In this document: positions 48,648 to 62,755 of the stretch, piece by piece
Layout of the letters: every line of letters starts with the position of its first letter
Numbering within the stretch: the stretch's first letter is position 1
Program-made: the position numbers and the translations under genes
Assembly (NCBI GenBank): GCA_903772945.1
Contig: CAICTM010000043.1
Coordinates: 91,380-155,379 of the forward strand
Direction: 5' to 3'
Length of the DNA stretch: 64,000 bases
DNA from: Seminavis robusta
Lineage: Eukaryota > Bacillariophyta > Bacillariophyceae > Naviculales > Naviculaceae
Notes under the pieces: model-generated
What the model was told of the DNA's origin: nothing
What the model saw: only the letters and a program-made list of their open reading frames with translations
Database searches by the model: none

Positions 48648-50786
48648 TTACTTTTTGAGCTCCGCAAACTTGGCAATCAAAGTATCCACAATGGATGGAT
48701 CGGCCAATGTACTCGTGTCTCCCAACGAGTCGGCTTCGTTGCTCACAATCTTTCGGAGGATACGACGCATAATCTTACCAGATCGAGTCATGGGCAAACT
48801 GGGCGAGATGACAATGTGATCCGGCGACGCAAAGGCTCCAACTCCCGTTCGAACGGCCATTTTGAGTTCCTTGAGCAATTCTGGACTTTCATCGTACCCG
48901 ACGGTGAGCATGCAAAAGGCGCAGATGGACTGTCCCTTGATATCGTGCGGTTCTCCCACAACTGCAGCCTGTGCCACAGCAGGGTGGGCCACCAATGCCG
49001 ACTCGACTTCGGCAGTACCAATACGATGACCACTGACATTGATAACATCATCCACACGTCCAATGATCCAATGGTATCCATCCTTGTCCTTCAATACGGA
49101 ATCTCCCGTAAAGTAGTATCCAGGGTACGGCTTGAAATAGGTGGTCAAGTAACGTTCATGATCACCCAAACAGGTTCGGGCCATGCCAGGCCAGGGTCGG
49201 CGAATGGCCATGACACCCTCCAAGTTGCCATTTTCATCCTTATCGGCATCGGTCAATGGATGTCCATCAATGGCACTCAAGACAACGGCATCAATACCCG
49301 GCACGGGCAAGGTACAAGATCCCGGTTTCATGTCCGTCACACCGGGCAAGTTGGTGATAATGTGTCCACCCGTTTCGGTCTGCCAGTACGTGTCGACGAT
49401 AGTGCATTTTTCCTTGCCGACCACTTCGTAGTACCACCTCCAAGCTTCGGGATTGATCGGTTCTCCAACGGTACCCAAGACTCGGACACAGGATACATCG
49501 TACTTGGAAGGGATTTCATCCCCATAGCGCATCAAGAGACGAATGGCGGTAGGAGCCGTGTAGAATTGGGTAATCTTGTGGCGTTGGATCATATCCCAAT
49601 AACGGCCGGGGTCGGGGTAGACAGGTGTACTCTCAAAGAGAAAGGTGGTACTACCCAACAAAAGAGGTCCATAGACAACGTAGGTATGTCCTGTAATCCA
49701 TCCACAATCGGCAACACAGGCGAAAATATCTCCTTCGTTGATATCAAACGTAGTTTTGGTAGTGTAGGCCGCGTAGAGCGAATATCCACCGGTGGTGTGG
49801 ACCAATCCCTTGGGTTTTCCTGTGGAACCACTTGTGTACAGCAAGAACAAATTATCCTCGGCATCCATGACTTCTGGAGGACAGTAGGGACGTTGGACAG
49901 CGACCAATGGGTTCATTCGGACATCCTTGGGATCCATTTCGAAGGGTGCTTCGGTGGATGCTGGATCGTAGAAACGTTCCCAGACGAGAACTTTTTCAAC
50001 AATTTCTTGGCAATCCATTTTGTTAATGGCATCATGGACAATCTTTTTGAGAGGGATATCTTTTCCACCTCGTTTTCCCTTATCGGCCGTCACAACAAAC
50101 TTGGATTGAGCCGCCGAAACACGTTGGGCCAGGGCTTCACTGGAGAATCCGGCGAAAACGACGGAATGCACGGCTCCCATGCGAGCACAAGCCAACATGG
50201 TAAAGGCCAATTCGGGGATCATGGGCATGTAAATGGTGACGACATCCCCCTTGCGGACTCCTTGACTTTTGAGGGCATTGGTAATTTGACTGACTTCATT
50301 GAGCATTTCTTGGTATGTGATCTGGCGAGTATCATTGGGTTCATCACCTTCCCAAATCATTCCGACCTGATCGCCCTTTCCATTCAAGACGTGACGATCA
50401 ATGGCATTGTAGCAAAGGTTTAATTTACCTCCAACGAACCAGGCAATATCACCTCGTTCAAAACTGCCCTGGCAGACCTTGGTAAAGGGTGACATCCAAT
50501 CCAAGATTTCGGTGGCTTTGGCAGACCAGAATTCATCATTCTTTTCCATGCTGGTCTCATAATCCTTTTTGTAGGCATCCATGGTATTGCCATTAATGTT
50601 CCCCTTGGCAGGGACCAATTTGGCGACTTCATGGGGCATGGGGTTCGTCATGGCGAAGCAGGAGCTGATCAAGATGGTTTGTAGCAAAACGGTCAAACCC
50701 AACGGGGTAGAAAATAAGTTGGCAAGGGTAGGGGTAGCTTTCTTGTTTGTCGTTTGGATTTTATGAGAAGAGGATACAACTAACAT
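48648..50786 (-). CDS. ACS: acetyl-CoA synthetase (AMP-forming)
   Basis: ATG at 50786, 712 residues (a TTG-led extension is ignored). It converts acetate, ATP and CoA to acetyl-CoA via acetyl-AMP (EC 6.2.1.1). ANL-superfamily motifs are all present: YTSGSTGKPKG (P-loop-like), GEPINPEAW, YWQTETGG, YYFTGD, GRVDDVINVSGHRIGTAEVE (hinge) and MTRSGKIMRR with the catalytic Lys. An acetate-type binding pocket is suggested by WITGHTYVVYGPLLLG. The core starts near residue 50 (MTNPMPHEV), so 45-50 residues precede it, including a hydrophobic stretch (LGLTVLLQTILIS) that may target an organelle. An internal ATG there could give a cytosolic form. No C-terminal peroxisomal signal (it ends ELKK). The role is acetate salvage and acetyl-CoA supply for lipids and histone acetylation. 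Confidence 0.95.
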   Translation of the reverse strand: MLVVSSSHKIQTTNKKATPTLANLFSTPLGLTVLLQTILISSCFAMTNPMPHEVAKLVPAKGNINGNTMDAYKKDYETSMEKNDEFWSAKATEILDWMSPFTKVCQGSFERGDIAWFVGGKLNLCYNAIDRHVLNGKGDQVGMIWEGDEPNDTRQITYQEMLNEVSQITNALKSQGVRKGDVVTIYMPMIPELAFTMLACARMGAVHSVVFAGFSSEALAQRVSAAQSKFVVTADKGKRGGKDIPLKKIVHDAINKMDCQEIVEKVLVWERFYDPASTEAPFEMDPKDVRMNPLVAVQRPYCPPEVMDAEDNLFLLYTSGSTGKPKGLVHTTGGYSLYAAYTTKTTFDINEGDIFACVADCGWITGHTYVVYGPLLLGSTTFLFESTPVYPDPGRYWDMIQRHKITQFYTAPTAIRLLMRYGDEIPSKYDVSCVRVLGTVGEPINPEAWRWYYEVVGKEKCTIVDTYWQTETGGHIITNLPGVTDMKPGSCTLPVPGIDAVVLSAIDGHPLTDADKDENGNLEGVMAIRRPWPGMARTCLGDHERYLTTYFKPYPGYYFTGDSVLKDKDGYHWIIGRVDDVINVSGHRIGTAEVESALVAHPAVAQAAVVGEPHDIKGQSICAFCMLTVGYDESPELLKELKMAVRTGVGAFASPDHIVISPSLPMTRSGKIMRRILRKIVSNEADSLGDTSTLADPSIVDTLIAKFAELKK

Positions 50787-52034
50787 CTCCTCTTGACAAG
50801 GCAGTGGCGCCAGTGCAGATCCAACCGAAGGCTGTAGTATCAAAATAACAGAACCCGAAGCGACAATCAATCACAGTTTAGTAGCAAGACCAAGCTAGCT
50901 GAAAGAACTGAAATAAAGAAGGGCAGTCAAGTCTTTATAAAGTGGTGAGTGCGTTGGTTCTCTCAATCCTGTTTTGTACAGAACTGATGGACCCAACAAG
51001 GCTTCGGATATCTTTCTTTAGTTGGAGTGATAGTAAAGCACGTACTGTATCCATTCATTATTCATTGGCATTTGCCTTGATCGTTGTTCTGGCAACTTGA
51101 TCGAAAAGATCGCTTCCGGCAGGGCCTCAAGATACGATACCCACCGCGCGAAAAAGTCGCGCGTTCAAATTTATACAAGTCTGGGAATGAAGTCAATAAA
51201 TCCACCCCGCAGGAAATATCAATAAATCCTTAACTTGCCATTATGTCCATTGTTACCTGTGATTAAATCCGGATTGTGGCCTCTAAATCCAACCGAGTGA
51301 TTGCAAAGATCGCTTCCTGCCTTCAAGGACAAGAGGCAAAAGGTGCAAGCCTCAAGCCGAGAAGAATAGCAAGTTCACTGCTTTGTCAACGATGATGCCC
51401 ACAGAGGGTGCAATCCAATTTCCATGTCAGACAGTCTATTCATGGATGTACAACAAGATTGGAACGTGAGATAGCCAACCAGACTGTCACTCATAGGCTT
51501 CCGGAATGGGAAGGAGTGTGGGACATGGGGTGTTTCATTCCGCTGCTCCACCGGCAGCGTGCATTGGAAAATGCTTTTGTACTAGCTAGTAAAGTTAACC
51601 TTTATCGTAATGTGTTACTCGAGTAGCTAACAAGGCAGAGACCTGATAGTTCCGACGTTGGCCACCAAGCTTGCCTGTTGCCTACTTGTCAGCATCTTCC
51701 CCTCATCATGATGACATTGCTCAGCACTTGACAGCACCACAACCACAACCATATCGATACCGGTACCGGTATTGTGAAGGTCCTTGCGAGGAGTGCAACC
51801 AGTTTTAGTAGTTGGGTACCATAGTAGACATAAAAGAGTATGCAGCTAGCTACAGTACCAGTAGCTAGTAGATCTATGCGTAAACCCGACTTCGATATCC
51901 CTTTTCTGTTGATCCCATTCGATGGGTCATCCATCGATTTTTTTTAATCCCCCTAACCCTGGAGGGGACTTGGCAACCTCAACCCCTCAACCCCTCATTT
52001 TCCTTTGCCACCATCTCCACAAAATAAATTGACC
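50787..52034. other. intergenic; no gene recognised
   Basis: About 1.25 kb. It contains repeated AATAAATCC and AAATCCGG-type words (51190-51300), a CGCGCGAAAAAGTCGCGCG hairpin (51147-51165), overlapping TACCGGTA palindromes (51763-51776) and CTAACCCT near 51950. Short frames here show no family features. Confidence 0.45.
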
Positions 52035-52556
52035 ATGGCCATGGAATCTGCCATTAACGATTCTCTCGATTACATGGGGAAACGGGTCATTCTGGCCACT
52101 GCCATGGGGGGATTGGCGGGTGGCTGTCTCGCCGTTCACCGCGGTCATTCGATTGCTACCCTGGCCAACAGCATGGCCCGATCGTGGGCATTGACGGCTA
52201 CCGCGGGTGTGGCGACACAACAATTGGCGTACGGTGTCTTGGCGAGAACGGCCTGGCCTCCGAAAACCCAGGAACAAAAAAATGCCCTCATTTTGGCATC
52301 CCATGCCCTGGGTGGTATCTCTGGTGGATCCGTGTTGGGATTCTTGTACATTCAAAAGCCGTTGCGAGGCATTGTCCTTATGGCCCCTCTCATGGTGGCG
52401 GTGGGATTGGCCGAAGTACGATTTCAAGAACGACAACGACAATTACTATTATTGCAAGATGCCGAACCCGTCAAACCAACACTCAATGTCGATGGAAGTC
52501 GGGCTTTGCCACCACCACCAGATGAACACGAAGCGGAACGGGGGAAACCGTGGTGA
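52035..52556 (+). CDS. small multi-TM membrane protein, Gly/Ala-rich
   Basis: ATG at 52035, 173 residues (an upstream TTG adds ten). Hydrophobic segments rich in Gly and Ala occur at about 18-38 (ATAMGGLAGGCLAV), 50-72, 87-108 (ILASHALGGISGGSVLGFL) and 113-130, followed by a charged, Gln/Pro-rich tail. The small-residue packing and four-segment layout recall Tim17/22/23-like proteins, but the family's signature motif is not clearly present, so I do not assign it. The tail probably faces the soluble side. No neighbour gives a functional clue. Confidence 0.6.
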   Translation: MAMESAINDSLDYMGKRVILATAMGGLAGGCLAVHRGHSIATLANSMARSWALTATAGVATQQLAYGVLARTAWPPKTQEQKNALILASHALGGISGGSVLGFLYIQKPLRGIVLMAPLMVAVGLAEVRFQERQRQLLLLQDAEPVKPTLNVDGSRALPPPPDEHEAERGKPW

Positions 52557-53021
52557 AGACGAGAACTGATCTGAAGGATCAACTTCGATTTTGTTTCCAA
52601 TTTTTAAGAGATTGCCTTCTTCATCCGAATACTATTAGGCTGCCCACTTCTTCGAATTGGTCGCGGTACGGTACCAGTCATCGAATGGTTCAATCGGTTC
52701 GATGGCTGCAGGTTTAGTCACCAGATACCGGTAGCGTAGCCCGCCATTGCAGAGGTTGTCACTGCCATTCGCAGACATTTTCATAAGTTGGATACAGCTA
52801 CCTACTAACTATTAGTGCTAGAAACTAGAATACAGCAATCAAGTAACATAATTCAATAGGTAGTAATATTCGTTAGTTTACAGGTTTGCCTGGCAAACGA
52901 CAGACAGCAAGGCACACTGCTCATGCTGCTTATTGTTCTAGATAGTAGTAGTAATAGTTGGGGTTGTATATTGTTGGCTCATCAATCATCACAATCATCA
53001 CAGCGAGAGGCAGGAGGGTGT
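52557..53021. other. intergenic; no gene seen
   Basis: About 465 bp with CGGTACGGTACCAG near 52665 and a TACCGGTA near 52725. Confidence 0.45.
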
Positions 53022-53654
53022 TCAAGGATCATTATTGCCGGCTTGGTACATGTTGTGGGGAGCATCATCCTTGCCGGGTGGAGCCGCCTTGCCACTGGGA
53101 TTCATGAGCATCTGTTTGACCTTTTCGGGATCACTGCAGATAAACACATAAATTTCATTGTACTCCGATCCATCTTTGGCAGGAATCTCCAAGCGAATGG
53201 CAGGACCATTGCGGGGCACGTAGCCAACCTCACGATGGGGGTAGCTGTTTATAAAACAGAAAATCCAAGAAATAGCAGGGGTATCCAAGAAGCAAGATAG
53301 ATAATGGTAGGGGTATCCGAGAAGGAACCGATCATCGTTGAGAATACAAATGTTACCACAGCAAAAGCACTCCACGCGTATCATTTAATGATCAACTCAC
53401 ATCATCCAACGAATACCCCAGCCACCCCAGTTGCACAAGGGGTCTTGCCATTCCAGGACGGTCACTTTTCGAATCTCGGAGATATTCACCGTCTTTTGCG
53501 CACATCCCAGTGTATATCCAAAATTCAGTTCCTCTGGCGTGATGCGAACATGGTAGGTGCCAAACCAAAAGGCCGGGCACGACATGTATTCTTCTTCGTA
53601 CAGGTATCCGGACATGTTGTGACCGGCTTGATACAGATTGTTGTTGTTGCTCAT
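53022..53654 (-). CDS. unknown two-exon protein with a PH-like C-terminal region
   Basis: complement(join(53022..53244,53401..53654)), 158 residues. The 156-bp intron has a GTGAGT donor, an AACAG acceptor and matching phase. The sequence NISEIRKVTVLEW, a GGWGIRW motif, VGYVPRNGPAIRLEI and YIFICSDPEKVKQML-like pattern (here YVFICSDPEKV) is the strand-rich layout of PH-like domains such as DUF3093-type proteins; this is resemblance, not a proven match. A further upstream exon is possible: an ATG at 54015 opens 19 codons ending at a GTAAGT donor, and a TAG acceptor just before 53654 would join in phase (intron about 300 bp). Role unknown. Confidence 0.6.
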
Positions 53655-54268
53655 GGGTACTAGCTCTAGCTAACTAAGCACTAACTATCTCCAGATCTGT
53701 TTGCTTGCTTTTCTCTTGGTTGGAAGTTGCTTTGAATCAACCCACTGTCCTGTCAAGAAGTCGATTGGGATTCGAGAATGGTAAATAGATAGAAGCGTCA
53801 AGACACCAGCCTTCGGGTCGCTTGGAAAGGTGACCAGACCACAACAAGAGGCAAGAGGCAGTCAAGTCCTGCGAAAGATCTTTCAAAGAATTTTGGAAGC
53901 CGACAAAGTTGGCCAACACCAAAAAAGTACTAGTAGTCCCACAGTCAATCACGAACTTACCACGACTTGTGGAATCTCGTGACTGATACTGCCACGGATC
54001 AACAATCTTCGTCATCACTTTCTTCAATCAAGAGAGACGATGATGCCACCAACCTTGAATTTGTCTCTGCTGTTCCCAGGTTCCGAGGACGACCAATAAA
54101 AGAGGCCCACAGTTGGCTACGTGGGAGTGAGCAATCGATCGAATGATGAATGAATGAGCGAAACTGGTCTACTTGCTGGCAAGCTCACTGATATCCACTA
54201 ACTTTTCGGCTACTATTTTTGTTCTTTCAAACCTCTACATTCTCTCTACAGTATAATATCCCCTTACC
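53655..54268. other. intergenic; possible upstream exon
   Basis: About 610 bp. It may contain the 5' exon of the PH-like gene (about 53958-54015, minus strand). Otherwise no gene or repeat was recognised. Confidence 0.4.
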
Positions 54269-56143
54269 ATGGGGATCTTTTTGTCAACTTCTTCGTCCAA
54301 TGCTGCGGTACCAAGAGGATGTTCCGTCAAGGCTAACCATGGCATAAGAAATATCCAATGCTGGATTTTGGCTCTTTTATGGGGTATACCAGCGTTGGTG
54401 GTAGCTTTTGTTCCGGGTACAACCAAGAGCATCCGATGGCCTGCCAACCAACCCAACTTGTTCATGTCGGTGGTCCCACATGACATGCCAACTGCCAATG
54501 GCAACAGCAGCCCCAGCACAACTCCACGTGTCAGTCGTCGAGTCCGATTCCTCAACTCCTTTGGCTTTACATCCACTGCATCTGCTATAAAGAAGAAGAA
54601 CGAAGAGAAGCAAGCAGCTGTAGCCAAGGTGGCCACACGAACATCTACCGAGCCAGCTACTAGTCCTACTCAATACAATATATCGACTGTACAAGATCTG
54701 AATGATTATTTCCAAGACAAAGAACGCCGATTTCGAGATGACAAGGGAGACATTGACTATCAGCCGCTCTTGAATTCCCTCTATGTGCAAGGCGATACAC
54801 AACACATTGGATCCACGGAGGACTTGGACTATGTGCATCCCGTGGCACAACTCTTGCACGAACGACGACGTACCCACTCTCAGCCCAATGCTACCACCCG
54901 ACCCGACAATTTCAAGATTGCCTTGGCCATTGAAGGAGGTGGCATGCGCGGCTGTGTCAGCGCGGGAATGGTATCCGCCATTCACTACTTGAATCTGTCC
55001 GATGCATTTGATGTCATTTACGGATCCTCGGCTGGTTCCATTGTGGGCTCCTATCTCATTACGCGTCAATTGCCCTGGTTTGGTCCCGAAGTCTACTATG
55101 ATGCCTTGACAACGGCCGGACGACAGTTTATCGATACCCGACGTCTCTTGCGGTGTCTGGGACTTGGATTGCTCGATCCACGTCTCGTCAAAGATGTCTT
55201 GACGCGTCCCGAAGAAGGCAAACCAGTCCTCAACCTATCCTATCTGCTCAAAAGGACACTTCAGGAAAACAAACCACTGGACTGGAACAAGTTTGTCGAA
55301 ATGCAAAAGGTACAACCACTCAAGGTTGTAGCGTCCGGACTCAAATCGGAAAAGGCCATCATTATGGACATGGCCAATGGATCCTTTGAGACATTGGATG
55401 AACTGTCCTCGTGCATGCATGCCTCTTGTTTGTTACCAGGATTGGCCGGACCCATGATGAACTTGAATCGCACGGCCGTGGCCACCAATCAAACGGGACA
55501 AAAGGTTATTGTCGGCAACAATCTCAAGGATGACTGTATGGAACCTTTGGCAGACTCACTCCTGTACGAACCACTCCCCTTTCGAGCGGCCATTCGAGAA
55601 GGAGCCACGCACGTGGTGACGATCCGGTCGCGACCGGATGGTACGGACGTTTCCGGCAAGGGTAGCTTTTTTGAAAAACTCATTTTCAAACGATTCCTGT
55701 TGCGCAAGAACTGGTTGCCCAAGATCTACAAGTACCTCAGGGCGCAAATGCACAAAAAGGTCTACTCCGAAGATGTCTTGTATTTGAATCAGCATGCCAA
55801 CAGTACACGCGATTACAGGTCCACCGCAGAGCCGCACATTTTGACCATGGCATTGCCACCGGGATCGTCGGAAGTGACCAAGTTGGAAACGGCACGATTA
55901 GAAATCTTTGAAGGATTGCGCCGAGGGTTTGCGCGGGCGTACGATGCCTTGGTGGAAGATCCACGGGAACGAGGACGAGGTGCCGAAGTGGCCAAGGAAG
56001 CCTTTCCCGATGAGATTTTGGACTACGATCCGCTCGAGTACACCAGTGACAAGCGAGAATCGGCCTTTTCCATGTATTTGCGAGAAAACGATGTGGTCCC
56101 CAACATTTGGGGATCATCATCATCCACGACAATTAAACAATAA
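54269..56143 (+). CDS. patatin-like phospholipase
   Basis: ATG at 54269, 624 residues, one exon. The patatin fold starts near residue 215 with the oxyanion motif EGGGMRG (222-228) and the nucleophile elbow GSSAGS (S254). The partner Asp is normally in DGG/DGA; here the best candidate is in LADSLLYEPLPFRAA, an altered setting that weakens the catalytic claim. Such enzymes hydrolyse acyl esters of phospho- or galactolipids and triacylglycerol. The N-terminal 120 residues include a hydrophobic stretch (CWILALLWGIPALVVAF, about 30-46) that may be a signal or membrane anchor, followed by a Thr/Ser-rich basic part. The C-terminal third carries several basic residues. Likely membrane-associated lipid turnover. 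Confidence 0.85.
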   Translation: MGIFLSTSSSNAAVPRGCSVKANHGIRNIQCWILALLWGIPALVVAFVPGTTKSIRWPANQPNLFMSVVPHDMPTANGNSSPSTTPRVSRRVRFLNSFGFTSTASAIKKKNEEKQAAVAKVATRTSTEPATSPTQYNISTVQDLNDYFQDKERRFRDDKGDIDYQPLLNSLYVQGDTQHIGSTEDLDYVHPVAQLLHERRRTHSQPNATTRPDNFKIALAIEGGGMRGCVSAGMVSAIHYLNLSDAFDVIYGSSAGSIVGSYLITRQLPWFGPEVYYDALTTAGRQFIDTRRLLRCLGLGLLDPRLVKDVLTRPEEGKPVLNLSYLLKRTLQENKPLDWNKFVEMQKVQPLKVVASGLKSEKAIIMDMANGSFETLDELSSCMHASCLLPGLAGPMMNLNRTAVATNQTGQKVIVGNNLKDDCMEPLADSLLYEPLPFRAAIREGATHVVTIRSRPDGTDVSGKGSFFEKLIFKRFLLRKNWLPKIYKYLRAQMHKKVYSEDVLYLNQHANSTRDYRSTAEPHILTMALPPGSSEVTKLETARLEIFEGLRRGFARAYDALVEDPRERGRGAEVAKEAFPDEILDYDPLEYTSDKRESAFSMYLRENDVVPNIWGSSSSTTIKQ

Positions 56144-56307
56144 ACGATGAGTGCTGCTGCTACATGTACCAGATACAGTGAAAAATGGGATAGTCTCGAC
56201 AACAAACAAACAAGCATGACCATGGAATCAAGAGAAAAGACCACAGTGTTAGCGTAGCCACCACAATTAGATAAATGAAAGAAGGGATACTCTCTGTACT
56301 ATCTGGT

Positions 56308-57143
56308 CTACTTCTTTCTACGACTTTTCCTGGCTCTAGCCTTTGGTTTCTTCTCAACCTCCTCATCTTCATCTGGTGGAGCCCGGAAGAGGTTGGCAAT
56401 GGGAACAGCTTCTGGTTCTGCAGGTCGTTCGTTGCCAAGTAAGCGATGAGACGCTATCCGGGTCAGAGTACAAAGTAAAAGCATTAGTTGTTTGAGATAG
56501 AACACGTACCAAGATATCCAGCATCAGGTGGATCTGAGGCCGATGGATTGTTGGGATCTGTTTTGAAGCACCAGACCACAAATCTTTTGGATAGCTTGCT
56601 GAGCATTCTATATCCTCCCGTCCCAATCTTGTCATCCTTTTTCTTTTTGCTGTCATCATCATCACGATTATTTGGCTTGATGACTAGAGTAGCTCCTTTG
56701 TACACGTTGATTTCTTCGGTCCGATATGCCAAGTAAAGGTTTTCTCCAAAAGCATAGTAGAGATCTTTCACCTTTACTTGCTTTTCTTCTTCCTCGGACT
56801 GTTGTTGTCCCACCACAGCAGTTTGTTTCTTTTTGGTAGCACGCTTTCTCTTCTTAGTATTGGCCTGTTTCTTTTTACTTGTAGTATTCTTTTCTCCAAT
56901 CTTCTCCTCGTCGTCCTTGGGAAACCGATGAGGTTCCTTTTTGTGATAATATTCCTCCACTTCTGTATAGCATTGGCGAGGGACCATGGTTTCCGACAAG
57001 AGATGGAGTATCTCTTGAAAATGGGCCTCACCATTGGCGTTGAACCAGTCTACATCAACTCGACGGACATTTAGAATCACCTCTACCACATGGTTGAGCC
57101 CCACACGGGGTTCCAAGTAGGTTCTAGTGCCTTTCAAATGCAT
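56308..57143 (-). CDS. conserved unknown two-exon protein, Lys-rich
   Basis: complement(join(56308..56453,56510..57143)), 259 residues. The 56-bp intron (GTACGT...GGATAG) has matching phase. The start is the ATG at 57143; an upstream GTG frame looks like leader sequence. The N-terminal 80 residues include VVEVILNVRRVDVDWF and a helical FQEILHLLSE. The middle is Lys-rich (KKRKRATKKK), a probable nuclear localisation signal. A second ordered part follows (DLYYAFGENLYLAYRTEEINVYKGATLVIKP...YRMLSKLSKRFVVWCF). The C-terminus is acidic then Arg/Lys-rich (KARARKSRRKK). I do not recognise the family. The basic stretches suggest a nuclear or RNA-associated protein. Confidence 0.65.
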
Positions 57144-57889
57144 TTGGTAATTGGATGGAGGGGTTATGTTGGAAAAAGTCTTGCGTTGGATTGGTGGAGT
57201 GCCTGTTGGTGGATGCACGGATAAAGGGACATTTTAGGGGGGTAAGGCTGGGTGGAGGGGGGGGAGGGGAGAAAAGAGAAAAAAGGGAGAGGGTTCACAT
57301 TCCTCATTCCGGGAGTTCGGCATGCTCGAACGACCTGCCAGTCAGTCAGTTGGAGATTCAAATGACCTTTTACTTATACAAAATGGGGGGTAAGGCAAGA
57401 AACGTATTCTTACTCTAAGCAAATTGGTCATTCCCCCCACCAAAAGCTGTTTACGGTATTCAATGTGTCAGAAAATACATCAACAGAGGTACGTTATAGC
57501 GAATTCAAATGGTAGAGCAGGCCTGTCATGATCCTGCGTTGTTTTTTCTGGTTTTTCCTTTCCTAATCCCAATATTTCTTCACCCTCCCTAATTTGATGA
57601 GGTAATGGATCGCTACTAGTTGGTTATTGCTACTAATCATATCCACTCATCCGATACCGACAATGAGCATTGTGTGGTGGTCTTCCCGTTCGATGTGTCT
57701 TCCACTCACGAAATCGCAGACAACAGCCTCCTCGCGGAGGCCGATACATTGGTGGGAATGGTGCACAATGTGGCAAGCACCATTGCCATTGCCATTGCGC
57801 TATCTGTTGGTAGTTGGTTGGCAATGGTACTCTGGGAAGCAGCGGTGGCATTTGAATCGGCTGTTGCTGTTGGGGGCGATTCTGATTAC
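57144..57889. other. intergenic with G-rich purine tract
   Basis: About 750 bp. 57235-57290 is a G-rich purine run with at least three G3-G8 tracts, about 95-150 bp upstream of the ATG at 57143 on the opposite strand. No gene was recognised; a plus-strand frame (57620-57907) has no features. Confidence 0.5.
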
Positions 57890-60805
<2,916 letters not shown>

Positions 60806-61379
60806 GTTAAAGGAAAATTCGAGTAGTAGTGACCGTCGGCTTGGCCATCATCGAAAAGGAATCTTGTCATTGGAGAGCAGAAATCGAAAAGGATGCACAG
60901 TTTGGAAGAAAGGTAAGTGTCGTTAAGTGTCGACTTATCCTAATCGTTGCTGACATATGCAGTCCCATATGGTACTCATCAACCAATCATACTACTGCCT
61001 TCTGACCCCGAAAATCCTTTACGTAAGCTGGTGGCCGGCTGGTACCAAACGTCAGTAGGGTTCAGGCTATCTACATTTTCCCTCCTGCAAAACCGTTCCA
61101 TGAAGATGGCCTGCCCAACCAGCCACCTCAGAGATCTTGCTTTTTTTTTTTAAATAGCAATCTAGATCCAAGGGGATCCGGAGCGGTGAGCATTGCATCT
61201 TATTAATAAGGGGGTCTAGCTACAGTATCTATGTTTTCCTCTTTTCCTTTCCAGGAAAGAGTGAGTGATTAAAAGTAGATTTGACGCTGCAATCGCCTGC
61301 GACTGTGACTGTGGGTGATGGGCTGCTGGGAGCGAAAACATTGGCAATTCGTAACCTTCACACAAGTTACATTGATGTA
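60806..61379. other. intergenic; no gene seen
   Basis: About 570 bp between the transposase-like gene's 5' end and the end of the ankyrin-like gene. No repeat or gene recognised. Confidence 0.4.
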
Positions 61380-62755
61380 TTAGTGTCCTTCATCACGAGA
61401 CCCAGGGCAGCCACTGTCACCTAGCCACTGGATCACTTCCCTCCGGTTATGCTGGCAGGCAGCTTGATATGTTGCTGCACTCCATGGACAACCATTTTCA
61501 CGAGCCCAGTTTAGAACTTCCAAATGTCCATTTTCAGCAGCAGCCTCACATGTCTCATCATCCAAGGGACAACCATTTTCACAAGCCCACTTCAAAGTTT
61601 CCAATTGGCCATATAGAGCAGCACCGTAACTTGTCATTCCACTCCATGGACAACCATTGTCACCAGCCCACTTCAAAATTTGCAAATGTCCCTCTTCTGC
61701 AGCAGAGGTACATGTTCGTTCATCCCATGGACACCCATTATCACGAGCCCACTTGAAAATTTCCAAATGTCTGTGTCGAGCAGCCTTTGCACATGTCCTT
61801 GCATCCCATGGACACCCATTTTCACGAGTCCACTTGAAAATTTCCAAGTTTCCAAATTGAGCAGCATAGGTACATGTTTGTTCATCCCATGGACAACCAT
61901 TTTCACGAGCCCACTTTAAAATTTCCAAATGTCCGTGTCGAGCAGCATCTGCGCATGCCCAAGGATGCCATGGACAACCATTTTCACGAGCCCACTTCAA
62001 TATTTCCAAGTGCCCTTCTGCAGCAGCCTCAAGACATGTTAGATAAGTCCATGGACAACCATTTTCACGAGCCCACTTCAGAATTTCCAATTGGCCACCT
62101 TCAGCAGCACTGGCACATGTTAATGCATTCCATGGACAGCCATTTTCATGAGCCCATTTGAGCACATCAAGATGACCACCCTGAGCAGCTTTTTCACATG
62201 TCCGCTCATTCCATGGACAACCATTCTCTCTTAACCAAATCAGCATTTCCAGTTGTCCATTCTTAGCAGCTCTAGCACATGTCTCTTCATCCCATGGGAA
62301 TATTTCTTTTTGTCGTCGTGCCCACTGCATGACAGTAAGATTTCCAACTGTGGCAATGGCAGTGCAAACATGATCCCGATCCGGTGTTTTATGGTAGGAA
62401 TTGTCCTTGAGCCAGAATTCTGCACGGGGCTGGTTACAGAATGTTTCGCTGTAAAGAGTGTCGGTGATATGCTAAGAGCAGCTGGGAGAATACCAAACAA
62501 GGTTATCTATTACGTTTCTTGGATTTTTTTCCAGTTTGAGTACTCTTTGTACAGTTGATTCAATTTTTTGTTGACAGCTCCTACAAAAGCGTACAGTCCA
62601 ACCCCCACAAAGGGAAGAATGCCTTGGATCGAAATCTCTTCGCCAGCCAAGAGAAGAGATTCCAAGGGAGGAGACATCTTCTGTTTCTTTTTGTTGGGTG
62701 AACTGCTATTGGCACCAGCAGCACCAATACCAGTAGCATTACTATCATAAGACAT
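61380..62755 (-). CDS. ankyrin-like repeat protein with 27-residue NGCPW repeats
   Basis: The repeat exon is open upstream of its first ATG (62330), with TLYSETFCNQPRAEFWL in frame, so an upstream exon is needed. An ATG at 62755 (MSYDSNATG...) opens a frame ending LYKEYSNWKKIQET. A GTAATAG donor at 62513 and a TTACAG acceptor ending at 62449 join them in phase, giving complement(join(61380..62448,62514..62755)), 436 residues; other donors are possible. About eleven tandem 27-residue repeats follow (NGCPWDExTCxxAAxxGHLEILKWARE), ending in SGCPGSRDEGH. Each has an ankyrin-like HLEIL helix but is shorter than the usual 33 residues. Such repeats are frequent in algal and oomycete genomes and form protein-binding surfaces; partner unknown. 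The exon structure is inference; the repeats are certain. Confidence 0.75.

Noticed and set aside
48816-50423. 535-codon plus-strand frame opposite acetyl-CoA synthetase
   Set aside because: It is fully antisense to a well-conserved enzyme and has no family features; it reflects codon bias of the real gene.
61380-62755. Giant-virus origin of the ankyrin-like gene
   Set aside because: Similar repeats are common in algal nuclear genomes, a likely intron is present, and no viral neighbour genes occur.
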